A stretch of DNA of 21,039 nt from Patescibacteria group bacterium AH-259-L07. GTDB taxonomy: Bacteria; Patescibacteriota; Patescibacteriia; UBA2591; UBA6264. Shown in pieces: positions 1-5,980 of the stretch (position 1 is its first letter; every line of letters starts with the position of its first letter). A model generated the notes under the pieces. It saw only the letters and a list, made by a program, of their open reading frames with translations. It did not search any database and had not been told where the DNA came from. Made by a program: the position numbers and the translations under genes. Location: positions 1 to 21,039 of the forward strand of contig JALLOP010000015.1 of NCBI GenBank assembly GCA_027718005.1. Reading direction: 5' to 3'.

Positions 1-1713
1 TTCATTTTTAAATACGCCATAACTAGCCGCGCCTGGAGATAACAAAACAATATCTCCTTTTTGAGCAAACGTTTTTGCCTGCTCTACTGCCTGTTTCATA
101 GATGATATGATTACTACAAAATTACGGAGGTCGGACCTCCGTAATTTTTTAAAGATTTTGTCAGTGGCAGTGCCCTTGAATAATATAAGGGCTTTAACAT
201 ATTTGTTCACTTCTTTGACATATTCTTTATAATCTAACTTTTTATCATGACCACCGCCAATTAAAATTATTTTTCCTTTTTTATCTTTGAAAGAGTTAAG
301 CGCGGCAATAGTTGCATCAGGACTCGTTGCAGCTGTATCATTATAATATTTTACTCCTAAAACTTCTCGTACAAACTCCAAGCGATAGGGAATGCCCGTA
401 AATGTTTTCAAAACGTTTACCATAGCTTTTTGATCTACCCCGTTAGAAATCCGCTCTTTATCAAGAGCGGCAGAAACCAGAGGTTTCTTACTTCTAACGG
501 GGTCTATACCATAGAGCAATGCAGCTAAGATAGCAGCCAAAACATTTTCAAGGTTGTGTGCTCCTTTTATTTTAATATCACTAACAGAACATAGTCGCTC
601 ACTCCGCTCGCGAGCTATGTTCTCCATAGGGCTTCCGCCCTCTGGTGCTCGCCCTGCGGGCTCACTGTCACCCCTACGGTGAAACTGCGTTTCCCCGTCC
701 CCCTTCCTCTTGTATCGGAATTTAGAAATCCCGATACAAGAACAAATCTTTTTTCTCTTCTTATTATTCTGAAAATAAGGAGGACCTTGTTTCCTGCGCT
801 CGCTCGGAAAAGTAAAATTACCATTTACTTTTCGCTCACTCGCTTGAAAATAAATACTATTTCCTTGTATATAAGAACCGTGCTTCGCAGAACCTTGTTG
901 TTCGCTCCGCTCACAATAAACGCCGTCTCCGGGAGACGTATTTTTTGAAAACCAGTACACCTGTGACTTTGCCTTATTTCCCCTTTTTCTTAGCTCACTA
1001 TCGTCTCTATTTAAAATCAAATAATCAGCTGGCGTTTGGTATTTAAAAATATTTTCTTTGTCGCGATAATACGCCTTTAAACTCTTGTATTTGTCCTGAT
1101 GATCAACTAATAAATTGGTTATCACTGCAATGTGCGGGCTTTTTTTTATCTCCTTAAACCCGCGCAACAACCACGAGGAAAGTTCGGCGACCATAACCGT
1201 ATTCCTCCCCAAGGAGGAATGACGGGGCGACAAAAGGTATTTCAATGGCGAATCACCAATATTACCACACAAAACAGCGGGAACGTTTCCTGCTTTTAAA
1301 AACTCATAAATTAATGATGCCGTGGTACTTTTTCCTTTGGTGCCGGTGACCCCAACAACAACATTATCACATAGTGATAAAAAAATAGTCCAATCATTAA
1401 TCACGGGAATTTCGTTTTCTCTCGCTATTTGTATATAGGGAGAATAATCAGGAACTAAGGGATTTTGAAATACCAGATCAGTATTAATAAAGTCCTGTTT
1501 TCTATGCCTTCCTAAAATAAAGCACACATTTTTATACTTTTGCAATTTTTTAATCTGCGCTCGTAACTCTTTTTCTTCTTTTAGGTCAGTGACTAAAACC
1601 TGTGCTCCTTTTTGAGCAAAAAACAAAGCGGTAGAAATCCCGCTCCCGTGTGGATATGTGCCGAGTCCCATAATGGTAATACGGCGCGCATTTTTAATCT
1701 TTTCTTGAAGCAT
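1..1713 (-). CDS. murD: UDP-N-acetylmuramoylalanine--D-glutamate ligase (MurD), 3' end beyond window, with palindromic insertions
   Basis: MurD adds D-glutamate to UDP-MurNAc-L-Ala in the cytoplasm during peptidoglycan synthesis. 571 codons are visible and the reading frame is still open at the left edge. Visible family features are the ATP P-loop GVTGTKGKSTT (about residue 121), the central-domain stretch around NLLVDHQDKYKS, LNRDD, and the C-terminal part with NDTAATSPDATIAAL, IILIGGGHDKK and LLSPGAASYGVF. MurD is normally about 450 residues; the excess comes from palindromic insertions translated in frame, a small one near 1201-1220, a large array at about 586-938, a cloverleaf-like one at 437-503 and one at 118-148. 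The start chosen is ATG at 1713; there is no strong Shine-Dalgarno. The frame is also open back to the xseB stop, so a TTG at 1740 is possible. It is the last visible gene of the xseA-xseB-murD series. The family call is firm; whether the enzyme is active with its insertions is unknown. Confidence 0.9.
   Translation of the reverse strand, partial: MLQEKIKNARRITIMGLGTYPHGSGISTALFFAQKGAQVLVTDLKEEKELRAQIKKLQKYKNVCFILGRHRKQDFINTDLVFQNPLVPDYSPYIQIARENEIPVINDWTIFLSLCDNVVVGVTGTKGKSTTASLIYEFLKAGNVPAVLCGNIGDSPLKYLLSPRHSSLGRNTVMVAELSSWLLRGFKEIKKSPHIAVITNLLVDHQDKYKSLKAYYRDKENIFKYQTPADYLILNRDDSELRKRGNKAKSQVYWFSKNTSPGDGVYCERSEQQGSAKHGSYIQGNSIYFQASERKVNGNFTFPSERRKQGPPYFQNNKKRKKICSCIGISKFRYKRKGDGETQFHRRGDSEPAGRAPEGGSPMENIARERSERLCSVSDIKIKGAHNLENVLAAILAALLYGIDPVRSKKPLVSAALDKERISNGVDQKAMVNVLKTFTGIPYRLEFVREVLGVKYYNDTAATSPDATIAALNSFKDKKGKIILIGGGHDKKLDYKEYVKEVNKYVKALILFKGTATDKIFKKLRRSDLRNFVVIISSMKQAVEQAKTFAQKGDIVLLSPGAASYGVFKNE
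118..148. repeat. Perfect 31-bp palindrome inside murD (AGGTCGGACCT family)
   Basis: Two 15-base arms around a central G. The core AGGTCGGACCT recurs at 20139-20161 with different outer arms. On the minus strand it is translated in the murD frame (KKLRRSDLRNF). Confidence 0.9.
437..503. repeat. 67-bp cloverleaf-like palindromic element inside murD
   Basis: The outer arms ACCCCGTTAGAA and TTCTAACGGGGT (12 bp) enclose two further perfect hairpins, CCGCTCTT-tatc-AAGAGCGG and AGAAACC-aga-GGTTTCT, so the folded form has one stem carrying two hairpins. It is read in the murD frame as an extra stretch of about 22 residues (starting DPVRSKKPL) between conserved parts of the C-terminal domain. The same terminal sequence brackets the element at the guaB 3' end (13868-13963). 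Confidence 0.85.
586..938. repeat. Array of hairpin elements inserted in frame in murD
   Basis: At least four separate hairpins follow one another: arms 586-594/615-623 (AGAACATAG), 709-718/731-740 (CTTGTATCGG), 807-816/824-833 (GAAAAGTAAA) and 924-930/932-938 (CGTCTCC). GC-rich motifs of the type CGCTCACTCGC recur near 596, 797, 833 and 903. On the minus strand the block encodes roughly 100 charged residues (runs such as CERSEQ, ASERK, ARERSER) between the central and C-terminal MurD domains, with no stop codon. Short MurD-like stretches (GDGVY, YIQGNSIYF) appear between elements, which suggests several insertions rather than one. Confidence 0.8.
1201..1220. repeat. Short hairpin element inside murD
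   Basis: ATTCCTCC-ccaa-GGAGGAAT, followed by GACGGGGCGACAAAAGG. It inserts about ten residues (SPRHSSLGR) just before the conserved VAELSSWLL stretch of MurD. A related GGAATGACA-type sequence occurs at about 5850-5885 and 17460-17505. Confidence 0.7.
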
Positions 1714-1721
1714 ATCTTCAC

Positions 1722-1740
1722 TTGGACACTCGGTGTCCAA
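1722..1740. repeat. Palindrome between xseB and murD
   Basis: TTGGACAC-tcg-GTGTCCAA, eight-base arms, lying directly after the xseB stop and before the murD ATG. It may be another member of the short-palindrome set. Confidence 0.7.
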
Positions 1741-1743
1741 AAC

Positions 1744-1983
1744 TTATTCTTCTTTATCTCCTTCTCCCTCCTCCTCTGTTTCAAGCGTGCTTTTGAGTTT
1801 TTTAAACTCGTTTTCTGCTTTTCTTAATTGTGAACGACAAAAAGTAATTAATTCAGCTCCTTGTTTAAATTTTTTCAACCCTGCCTCAACATCAACATCA
1901 TCAGAAGAAAGCTCATTAACAAGTCTCTCTAATTGTTCTAACGCACTTTTTAAATCTTGTTTTTCTTTGCTCATAAAACTCAT
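1744..1983 (-). CDS. xseB: Exodeoxyribonuclease VII small subunit
   Basis: The small subunit of exonuclease VII, which with XseA degrades single-stranded DNA to oligonucleotides. The 79-residue length and the helical heptad-rich pattern (ALEQLERLVNELSS, VEAGLKKFKQGAELITFC, LRKAENEFKKL) match the family, in which several XseB helices wrap the XseA C-terminal coiled coil. The C-terminus is strongly acidic (EEEGEGDKEE). The gene lies directly downstream of xseA, separated only by a 27-bp palindrome. ATG at 1983 is used; ATG at 1974 is an alternative. Neither has a clear Shine-Dalgarno. Confidence 0.92.
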   Translation of the reverse strand: MSFMSKEKQDLKSALEQLERLVNELSSDDVDVEAGLKKFKQGAELITFCRSQLRKAENEFKKLKSTLETEEEGEGDKEE

Positions 1984-1990
1984 ACTTTTG

Positions 1991-2017
1991 AGCTGTCGAC
2001 ATCGGATGTCGACAGCT
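1991..2017. repeat. Perfect 27-bp palindrome in the xseA-xseB gap
   Basis: Arms of 13 bp (AGCTGTCGACATC) around a central G. It begins three bases past the xseA stop. The inner part is shared with the palindrome at 20167-20191 at the sua5 3' end. There is no T-tract, so a simple intrinsic terminator is unlikely; it could fold in the mRNA. Confidence 0.9.
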
Positions 2018-2020
2018 GTG

Positions 2021-3523
2021 TTATTCTATTTTTTTAACACTGGATTTAATCTTTCCCCTATATAGTTTGGTTAATAACATATCTCCTATTTTTATGTTTT
2101 TACCCTCTTTTATTATGGTATCATCACTATCATACGTAATACTATATCCTCGCTTTAAAACTGCTTCTGGATTTAATGATATAAGCGCGGCTTCTAATAC
2201 TTCTAATTTTTTCTGACCTGCCCTATATTGATTTTCAAACCTGCTCAACCCATATTGCTCTGCCATATGTAAGCGATGCGTCCATTTATCAATAGTTGTA
2301 CCATATTGATAGAGGCAACGCAAGAAAGCCTGTTCTAAAAATCTATATGCATTAAAAACATTTTGCGCGCCGTTTGATAAACGCTCGTACATATATTTTA
2401 AATGCTCTTTTTTATGCCTGAACTTCTCATTCATTATATCAATCAGTTTATCATAGTATGATTCAATGGATGAGATAAGTTCTTCCCGTTGGGTGCGAAT
2501 AAATACCGATACTGCCGTAGGCGTTGAAAAACTCTTATCAGCCGTAAAGTCAGCAATGGTTATATCTTTTTCATGGCCAATGCCGGTTATTATGGGCAAA
2601 CGTGACATTATAATTGCATCAGCAACACCTTCTGAATTAAATGCTTTTAAGCTTTCTAAACTGCCGCCTCCGCGCATCAAAACTAATACATCTAAATCGG
2701 GGCGATGTTTATTAAACCAATTAATGGCAGAGATGATTGATTCCTCTGCCCGGTCGCCCTCAACTAACACATCACGCAAATATAGGTAAAATCCATACGT
2801 TCCCAAATTTTTATAAAAATCATTAATAGCCGCGCCCGCTTCAGAGGTAATTAATCCTATACTCTGAATTATTTCTGGCACGGGCCGCTTTCGCTTCAAA
2901 TCAAAATAGCCTTTCTCTGCTAATTTTTTCTTTAACAACTCAAATACTTTTTTCAACACCCCCTCACCTATGGGATCTATTCTCTCTACCTCAAGATGAA
3001 ACCGGCCTGTTTTATATACCTTAGAAAATCCAAGAATAACAACTTCAAATCCATCCTCTAACAGATGATTCAATTCGTCATAATTGCGCCAGCTTACAAA
3101 ACACTCTACTCCATAATCATTATCATTGTTTGAATCTTTGAGCTGGAAAAACGCATAGCTCTCCCTCTTGCTTACCTCGGTAATTTCTCCACGTACTTTT
3201 ACCGCGCTAACGTGTTGAAATAATGTTTTATTAACAAGTTCTAAAAACTGTTTTACTGAAAGTGTTTGATCTGACGATTGTGTTTGTACTGCATCAGGAC
3301 TATTAACAAGGGCAAGAATTTCATCAGCATAGTCATTAATTTTTTTTGCTCCCCAGCCTTTTACATCTTTAAGGTCATCTCTTGTCTGCGGCAAGGCGAG
3401 TGCCGTAAGTTTAAGCGTTTCATTATTAAACACCATATATGGTTTTTTCCCCTGTTTGATTGCCATATCATTGCGCCATTGACGCAATGTTTCATATAGT
3501 TTTGTTGTTTTGGTATCGGACAT
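2021..3523 (-). CDS. xseA: Exodeoxyribonuclease VII large subunit with N-terminal HRDC domain
   Basis: Catalytic subunit of exonuclease VII. From the ATG at 3523 the protein has 500 residues. Residues about 6-72 form an HRDC domain (LYETLRQWRNDMA, PYMVFNNETL, LKDVKGWGAKKINDYADEIL), a nucleic-acid-binding module best known from RecQ. An OB fold follows (VKVRGEITEVSKRESYAFFQL), then the XseA core with ITSEAGAAINDF, MRGGGSLESLKAFNSE, ITGIGHEKDITIADF and STPTAVS, a long helical region, and the usual C-terminal LKRGYSITYD. An upstream ATG at 3607 would add a hydrophobic 28-residue leader with no family support. The start at 3523 is supported by the promoter next to it and by a duplicate of this promoter and start at 5155-5219. 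It leads the xseA-xseB-murD series. Confidence 0.93.
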   Translation of the reverse strand: MSDTKTTKLYETLRQWRNDMAIKQGKKPYMVFNNETLKLTALALPQTRDDLKDVKGWGAKKINDYADEILALVNSPDAVQTQSSDQTLSVKQFLELVNKTLFQHVSAVKVRGEITEVSKRESYAFFQLKDSNNDNDYGVECFVSWRNYDELNHLLEDGFEVVILGFSKVYKTGRFHLEVERIDPIGEGVLKKVFELLKKKLAEKGYFDLKRKRPVPEIIQSIGLITSEAGAAINDFYKNLGTYGFYLYLRDVLVEGDRAEESIISAINWFNKHRPDLDVLVLMRGGGSLESLKAFNSEGVADAIIMSRLPIITGIGHEKDITIADFTADKSFSTPTAVSVFIRTQREELISSIESYYDKLIDIMNEKFRHKKEHLKYMYERLSNGAQNVFNAYRFLEQAFLRCLYQYGTTIDKWTHRLHMAEQYGLSRFENQYRAGQKKLEVLEAALISLNPEAVLKRGYSITYDSDDTIIKEGKNIKIGDMLLTKLYRGKIKSSVKKIE

Positions 3524-3530
3524 AGATATC

Positions 3531-3539
3531 AGTATAGCA
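3531..3539 (-). promoter_or_regulatory. Extended -10 promoter of xseA, abutting the start codon
   Basis: On the minus strand TGcTATACT lies 7 bases before the ATG at 3523, which predicts a transcript starting at or one base before the start codon. No good -35 is visible. The whole 40-bp block 3521-3560 is repeated exactly at 5180-5219. Confidence 0.65.
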
Positions 3540-3594
3540 GATATGAAAAGATAAAAAAGGGGGCGGATAAAATAAAAAGGGTCGGTTAAACTAA

Positions 3595-3630
3595 AAAAGG
3601 GACCCAAGCTTTACTATTTGAATCCCTTTT
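3595..3630 (-). terminator. Intrinsic terminator after the orphan gene at 3648-4256
   Basis: On the minus strand, AAAAGGGA and TCCCTTTT pair across a 20-base loop and are followed by a T-rich tract, just past the stop codon at 3648. Confidence 0.6.
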
Positions 3631-3647
3631 AGCAGGTTTTTTAGCCG

Positions 3648-4256
3648 CTATTCTGAAGAACGAATGGCGTCAATTTGTTTCTTTAATTCGCTTGGCCAGT
3701 CTACCTTAAGAAGTATCAACCTGTGTCTATCAAGTTTGTATGGTTTTTCTCCTGATAAACAAACACTCTCTCTTCCATGGCTATCTATTACAGCCCAAGA
3801 CTCGACCTTATCATCACTTCGATAGGCTACTAACCAATGAGCTTCTTTACCAAAATGAGGGTCATCCATCGGGTAGATAATCGAGCCAACGCTATGAGCA
3901 GTTTTTATAAAGCTCTGTGCATAGGTATCATAAAGACCGTCAATCGAGGCATAGAAGTATCCTCGAACCTTTGGCCAGCCATATTCTTCATATCTCTGGG
4001 CCTTGCCTGTCAAGTCAATCGCTTTAAAAAGCTCCCATTTAGGATCTCGCTTTGCAAGAAATTGAACAATCTCCTTGAAACCTTTATTCCTAATTCGTTT
4101 CAGAAATGTGCTATGGGTTTCGCCAGTCATAATTACTATGCCATCATACCTTATATCTGGTATTATCATATCCCCTATCCGAGTTCTTATGTGGGTTCCG
4201 TCAGGCCAATCTACTTTGTCAAACTCACGCAACTTATTAAACCTATCTTCGCTCAT
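3648..4256 (-). CDS. Hypothetical protein, 202 aa
   Basis: I do not recognise this family. It is a soluble protein with no signal peptide or membrane segment and mixed alpha/beta composition, rich in aromatic residues. The region HSVGSIIYPMDD, GKEAHWLVAYRSDD, SWAVIDSHGRES loosely recalls the His/Asp half of papain-like (C39-type) folds, but no catalytic Cys is evident in the expected N-terminal position, so no function is claimed. ATG at 4256 is chosen over the in-frame TTG at 4271 because AAAGGAGG precedes it at ideal spacing. It is monocistronic, with its own near-consensus promoter and terminator. Confidence 0.75.
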   Translation of the reverse strand: MSEDRFNKLREFDKVDWPDGTHIRTRIGDMIIPDIRYDGIVIMTGETHSTFLKRIRNKGFKEIVQFLAKRDPKWELFKAIDLTGKAQRYEEYGWPKVRGYFYASIDGLYDTYAQSFIKTAHSVGSIIYPMDDPHFGKEAHWLVAYRSDDKVESWAVIDSHGRESVCLSGEKPYKLDRHRLILLKVDWPSELKKQIDAIRSSE

Positions 4257-4285
4257 GTTTCCTCCTTTCAATTTTGATCATCTTT

Positions 4286-4314
4286 ATTCTACCACATTTT
4301 TCTGCGCCTGTCAA
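4286..4314 (-). promoter_or_regulatory. Near-consensus sigma70 promoter of the orphan gene
   Basis: Minus strand TTGACA (4309-4314), 17-bp spacer, TAGAAT (4286-4291), followed by AAAGGAGG and the ATG at 4256. It is among the strongest promoters in the window. Confidence 0.85.
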
Positions 4315-4340
4315 GGGGATGTACAACAAGAGGCCAATAA

Positions 4341-4359
4341 AATATTCTTGAGGAATATT
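4341..4359. promoter_or_regulatory. Candidate operator dyad of the PIN module
   Basis: AATATTC-ttgag-GAATATT, a perfect 7-bp inverted repeat directly upstream of the -35 of the PIN-gene promoter, where autoregulating antitoxins often bind. Binding is inference. Confidence 0.45.
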
Positions 4360-4360
4360 C

Positions 4361-4389
4361 TTGCATATGGATATTGACTTTCTTATAAT
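4361..4389 (+). promoter_or_regulatory. Promoter of the PIN-toxin module
   Basis: TTGCAT (4361-4366), 17-bp spacer, TATAAT (4384-4389), leaving a short leader before the ATG at 4410. An alternative pair, TTGACT (4375-4380) and TAGTCT (4398-4403), 17-bp spacer, would give a leaderless transcript. No Shine-Dalgarno precedes the ATG. Confidence 0.6.
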
Positions 4390-4409
4390 CATCTGTTAGT
4401 CTATAGCTA

Positions 4410-4874
4410 ATGTCTAAATATAAGTCTAAAATTTATCTTGACACCTCTGTTATCAGTGTTTATGATGACCCTCGCATCCCGCAGAGACAAGCCCAGACTC
4501 AAGAATTCTGGAAAACACTTAAAGATTTTAGGGTCTATATTTCTGAAATAACAATTAATGAAATCAATAACATTCCCAATTCTAAAAAAAGAAAACGATT
4601 ACTGAGCCTCAGTAAAAATTTTTTTCTACTTCACCCCACAGAGGAAGCAGAAAAATTAGCACAAGAATATGTTAGAAAAAAAATCATTCCGAAAAGGTAT
4701 ATTGATGATGCTATTCACCTGGCAATAGCCACGGTAAATAGACTTGATATTCTCGTTAGCTGGAACTGTAAACACTTAATTAATTTAAAAACAAAACGCG
4801 AGGCCAACAAAATTAATCTCGCTAAAGGATACAAAGAGATTGAATTAGTTGAACCTCCTATGGTAAAACTATGA
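4410..4874 (+). CDS. PIN-domain toxin (VapC-type ribonuclease)
   Basis: PIN domains are Mg2+-dependent ribonucleases; as VapC toxins they cleave RNA and are held in check by a small antitoxin. The 154-residue protein starts with KIYLDTSVIS (acidic D11), continues with SEITINEI (E51) and DDAIHLAIA (D99/D100), and ends with the typical LVSWNCKHLINL segment, the expected order of acidic active-site residues. The gene ends in ATGA, overlapping the start of the next small gene by four bases, as in toxin-antitoxin operons. A dyad precedes its promoter. The toxin role is inferred from family and context; chromosomal PIN proteins can have other jobs. Confidence 0.85.
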   Translation: MSKYKSKIYLDTSVISVYDDPRIPQRQAQTQEFWKTLKDFRVYISEITINEINNIPNSKKRKRLLSLSKNFFLLHPTEEAEKLAQEYVRKKIIPKRYIDDAIHLAIATVNRLDILVSWNCKHLINLKTKREANKINLAKGYKEIELVEPPMVKL

Positions 4875-5062
4875 AAAAGCATAAAACAACAACCAAACAT
4901 TTTAGCCAAACATGGGGAGTAAAAGTGAGGCCAAGTATTGCTCGTGAATTTACCTACAATAATAAATTTTTTGATGAAAACCTAGCAGGCCTCCATGAGA
5001 TTCGCGCTCGACTGGCTGAAAAAAACTATTCCTTTAAAAAAGCTGCTGCTAAAACAGGCTAA
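4871..5062 (+). CDS. Small basic protein, probable partner of the PIN toxin
   Basis: 63 residues, translationally coupled to the PIN gene by an ATGA overlap. It is rich in Lys and Arg with a possible C-terminal helix (GLHEIRARLAEKNYSFKKAA). I do not recognise a DNA-binding fold. Position and size suggest an antitoxin encoded downstream of its toxin, the reverse of the usual vapBC order, but this is inference. A hairpin terminator follows. Confidence 0.6.
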   Translation: MKKHKTTTKHFSQTWGVKVRPSIAREFTYNNKFFDENLAGLHEIRARLAEKNYSFKKAAAKTG

Positions 5063-5084
5063 ATCTTTATATACTCCGGTCTTC

Positions 5085-5115
5085 AAATAGCTAAACTGGA
5101 CTAGCTATTTTTTTA
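5085..5115 (+). terminator. Terminator of the PIN module
   Basis: AAATAGCTA (5085-5093) and TAGCTATTT (5102-5110) form a nine-base stem with an eight-base loop, followed by T residues. Confidence 0.7.
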
Positions 5116-5182
5116 TATAATAATACTCAAGCACTATATAGCAAATAAGAGCAAATAGTTTTGTGGTCTTAGTGTCAGACAT
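5105..5182 (-). pseudogene. Relic carrying a copy of the xseA start (MSDTKTTKL), 25 codons
   Basis: The first nine codons encode MSDTKTTKL exactly as in xseA but with five third-position differences, after which similarity stops and the frame ends at 5105 within the PIN-module terminator. The 37 bases upstream of the ATG are identical to those of xseA, including the TGcTATACT promoter. It is probably what is left of a second gene that began with the same N-terminus, or a still-transcribed micro-ORF. There is no evidence that the peptide has a function. Confidence 0.6.
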
Positions 5183-5216
5183 AGATATCAGTATAGCAGA
5201 TATGAAAAGATAAAAA

Positions 5217-5246
5217 AGGTCACTCAGGTTTTATCCTAAATGACCT
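5217..5246 (-). terminator. Strong intrinsic terminator of the membrane-anchored orphan gene
   Basis: On the minus strand, a 12-pair stem (AGGTCATTTAGG with CCTGAGTGACCT, two G-U pairs), six-base loop ATAAAA and a run of T. It lies just past the stop at 5270. Confidence 0.85.
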
Positions 5247-5269
5247 CATAATAGTTCTACCACAGTGAA

Positions 5270-5671
5270 CTATTGAGAGTGGTAGAAATGAATACGTCCC
5301 TTAAAGTCAAGCCCGTCTCTCAAAACCTCAGCAATCTGTACCCTCTCATCCATGGGAATAGCTACCACATCTATACCAAGGTACTCGTGTTCGGTCCAAT
5401 AAGGCTCAGAACGCTTATAACCCAACACAACAACCATCGTCAGCGGCTCCCCGCCAAGATCAGTGGTTTCCAGACGATAAGCTACTGTATTCTCGCCCCA
5501 CTGCCTGTATTGTACTTCTGTTGCTTTCGTTAATCCGTCTTCTAACTCCCACTCATCTGCTCGCACTACATATACAGGTTTTCTATGAAGCGAAGGAGAG
5601 GCGATAATTACCAGTACGACTACGACGGTGGCCACGAAAATAGTTCCGGGCAAAACATCTCTTGGTTTCAT
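5270..5671 (-). CDS. Membrane-anchored hypothetical protein, 133 aa
   Basis: Function not recognised. Residues about 8-25 form one hydrophobic helix (TIFVATVVVVLVIIAS) after a short basic head, so the remaining ~105 residues are probably exposed on the outer face of the membrane. That part is beta-rich and acidic (YVVRADEWELEDG, VAYRLETTDLGG, MVVVLGYKRS). The start is ATG at 5671, preceded by GAGGAGG with 9-base spacing; the upstream ATG at 5689 overlaps this Shine-Dalgarno. It is transcribed alone, with its own promoter, structured leader and terminator. Confidence 0.75.
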   Translation of the reverse strand: MKPRDVLPGTIFVATVVVVLVIIASPSLHRKPVYVVRADEWELEDGLTKATEVQYRQWGENTVAYRLETTDLGGEPLTMVVVLGYKRSEPYWTEHEYLGIDVVAIPMDERVQIAEVLRDGLDFKGRIHFYHSQ

Positions 5672-5704
5672 CGTGATTTTCCTCCTCATTTGAGTTAATA
5701 ATGT

Positions 5705-5726
5705 GTGAAAGAACCAACTCTTTCAC
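5705..5726 (-). promoter_or_regulatory. Hairpin in the 5' leader of the membrane-anchored orphan gene
   Basis: GTGAAAGA-gttggt-TCTTTCAC, perfect eight-base stem between the promoter and the start codon. There is no T-tract, so it is more likely to affect mRNA stability or translation than termination. Confidence 0.5.
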
Positions 5727-5730
5727 CTCC

Positions 5731-5765
5731 ATTATACAGTATACACATTCTCAAAATCTTGACAA
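5731..5765 (-). promoter_or_regulatory. Promoter of the membrane-anchored orphan gene
   Basis: Minus strand TTGTCA (5760-5765), 16-bp spacer, TATACT (5738-5743). A second -10-like TATAAT lies at 5731-5736. Confidence 0.6.
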
Positions 5766-5789
5766 TCACCCCCGCGTGTACAAGATGAG

Positions 5790-5819
5790 TCCCTCACCCA
5801 GCGTTTTCTGGGTGAGGGA
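5790..5819. repeat. Isolated 12-bp hairpin in the 5672-5980 intergenic region
   Basis: TCCCTCACCCAG-cgtttt-CTGGGTGAGGGA, without a T-tract on either side, between two divergent promoters. The rest of this roughly 300-bp gap holds those promoters, GGGATGACA-type repeats (5850-5885) and a 14-bp tandem repeat; no gene was seen. Confidence 0.7.
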
Positions 5820-5886
5820 TAAGTAACTCTTTTAAAAAAGGGGCGACAAGGAGGGATGCGGGATGACAAAGGAGTGTGGGATGACA

Positions 5887-5913
5887 TACGGAGGCCTCTG
5901 TACGGAGGCCTCT
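5887..5913. repeat. 14-bp tandem duplication upstream of the acyl-CoA dehydrogenase promoter
   Basis: TACGGAGGCCTCT occurs at 5887-5899 and 5901-5913, each with the palindrome GAGGCCTC. The second copy touches the -35 element, so it could be an operator, but this is unproven. Confidence 0.65.
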
Positions 5914-5941
5914 TGACAAGAGTACAAACATCAGCTATAGT
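5913..5941 (+). promoter_or_regulatory. Promoter of the acyl-CoA dehydrogenase gene
   Basis: TTGACA (5913-5918), 17-bp spacer, TATAGT (5936-5941). AGGAGG (5971-5976) lies four bases before the ATG. Confidence 0.85.
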
Positions 5942-5980
5942 ATCGTTAGATCTTTACATACATAAGTACAAGGAGGAATT

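Noticed and set aside
5779..5790. The 12-mer TACAAGATGAGT upstream of two minus-strand promoters (5779-5790 and 10800-10811), resembling the transposon-end core
   Set aside because: Shared 12-mers are expected by chance several times in a window this size, and the distance to the promoters differs.
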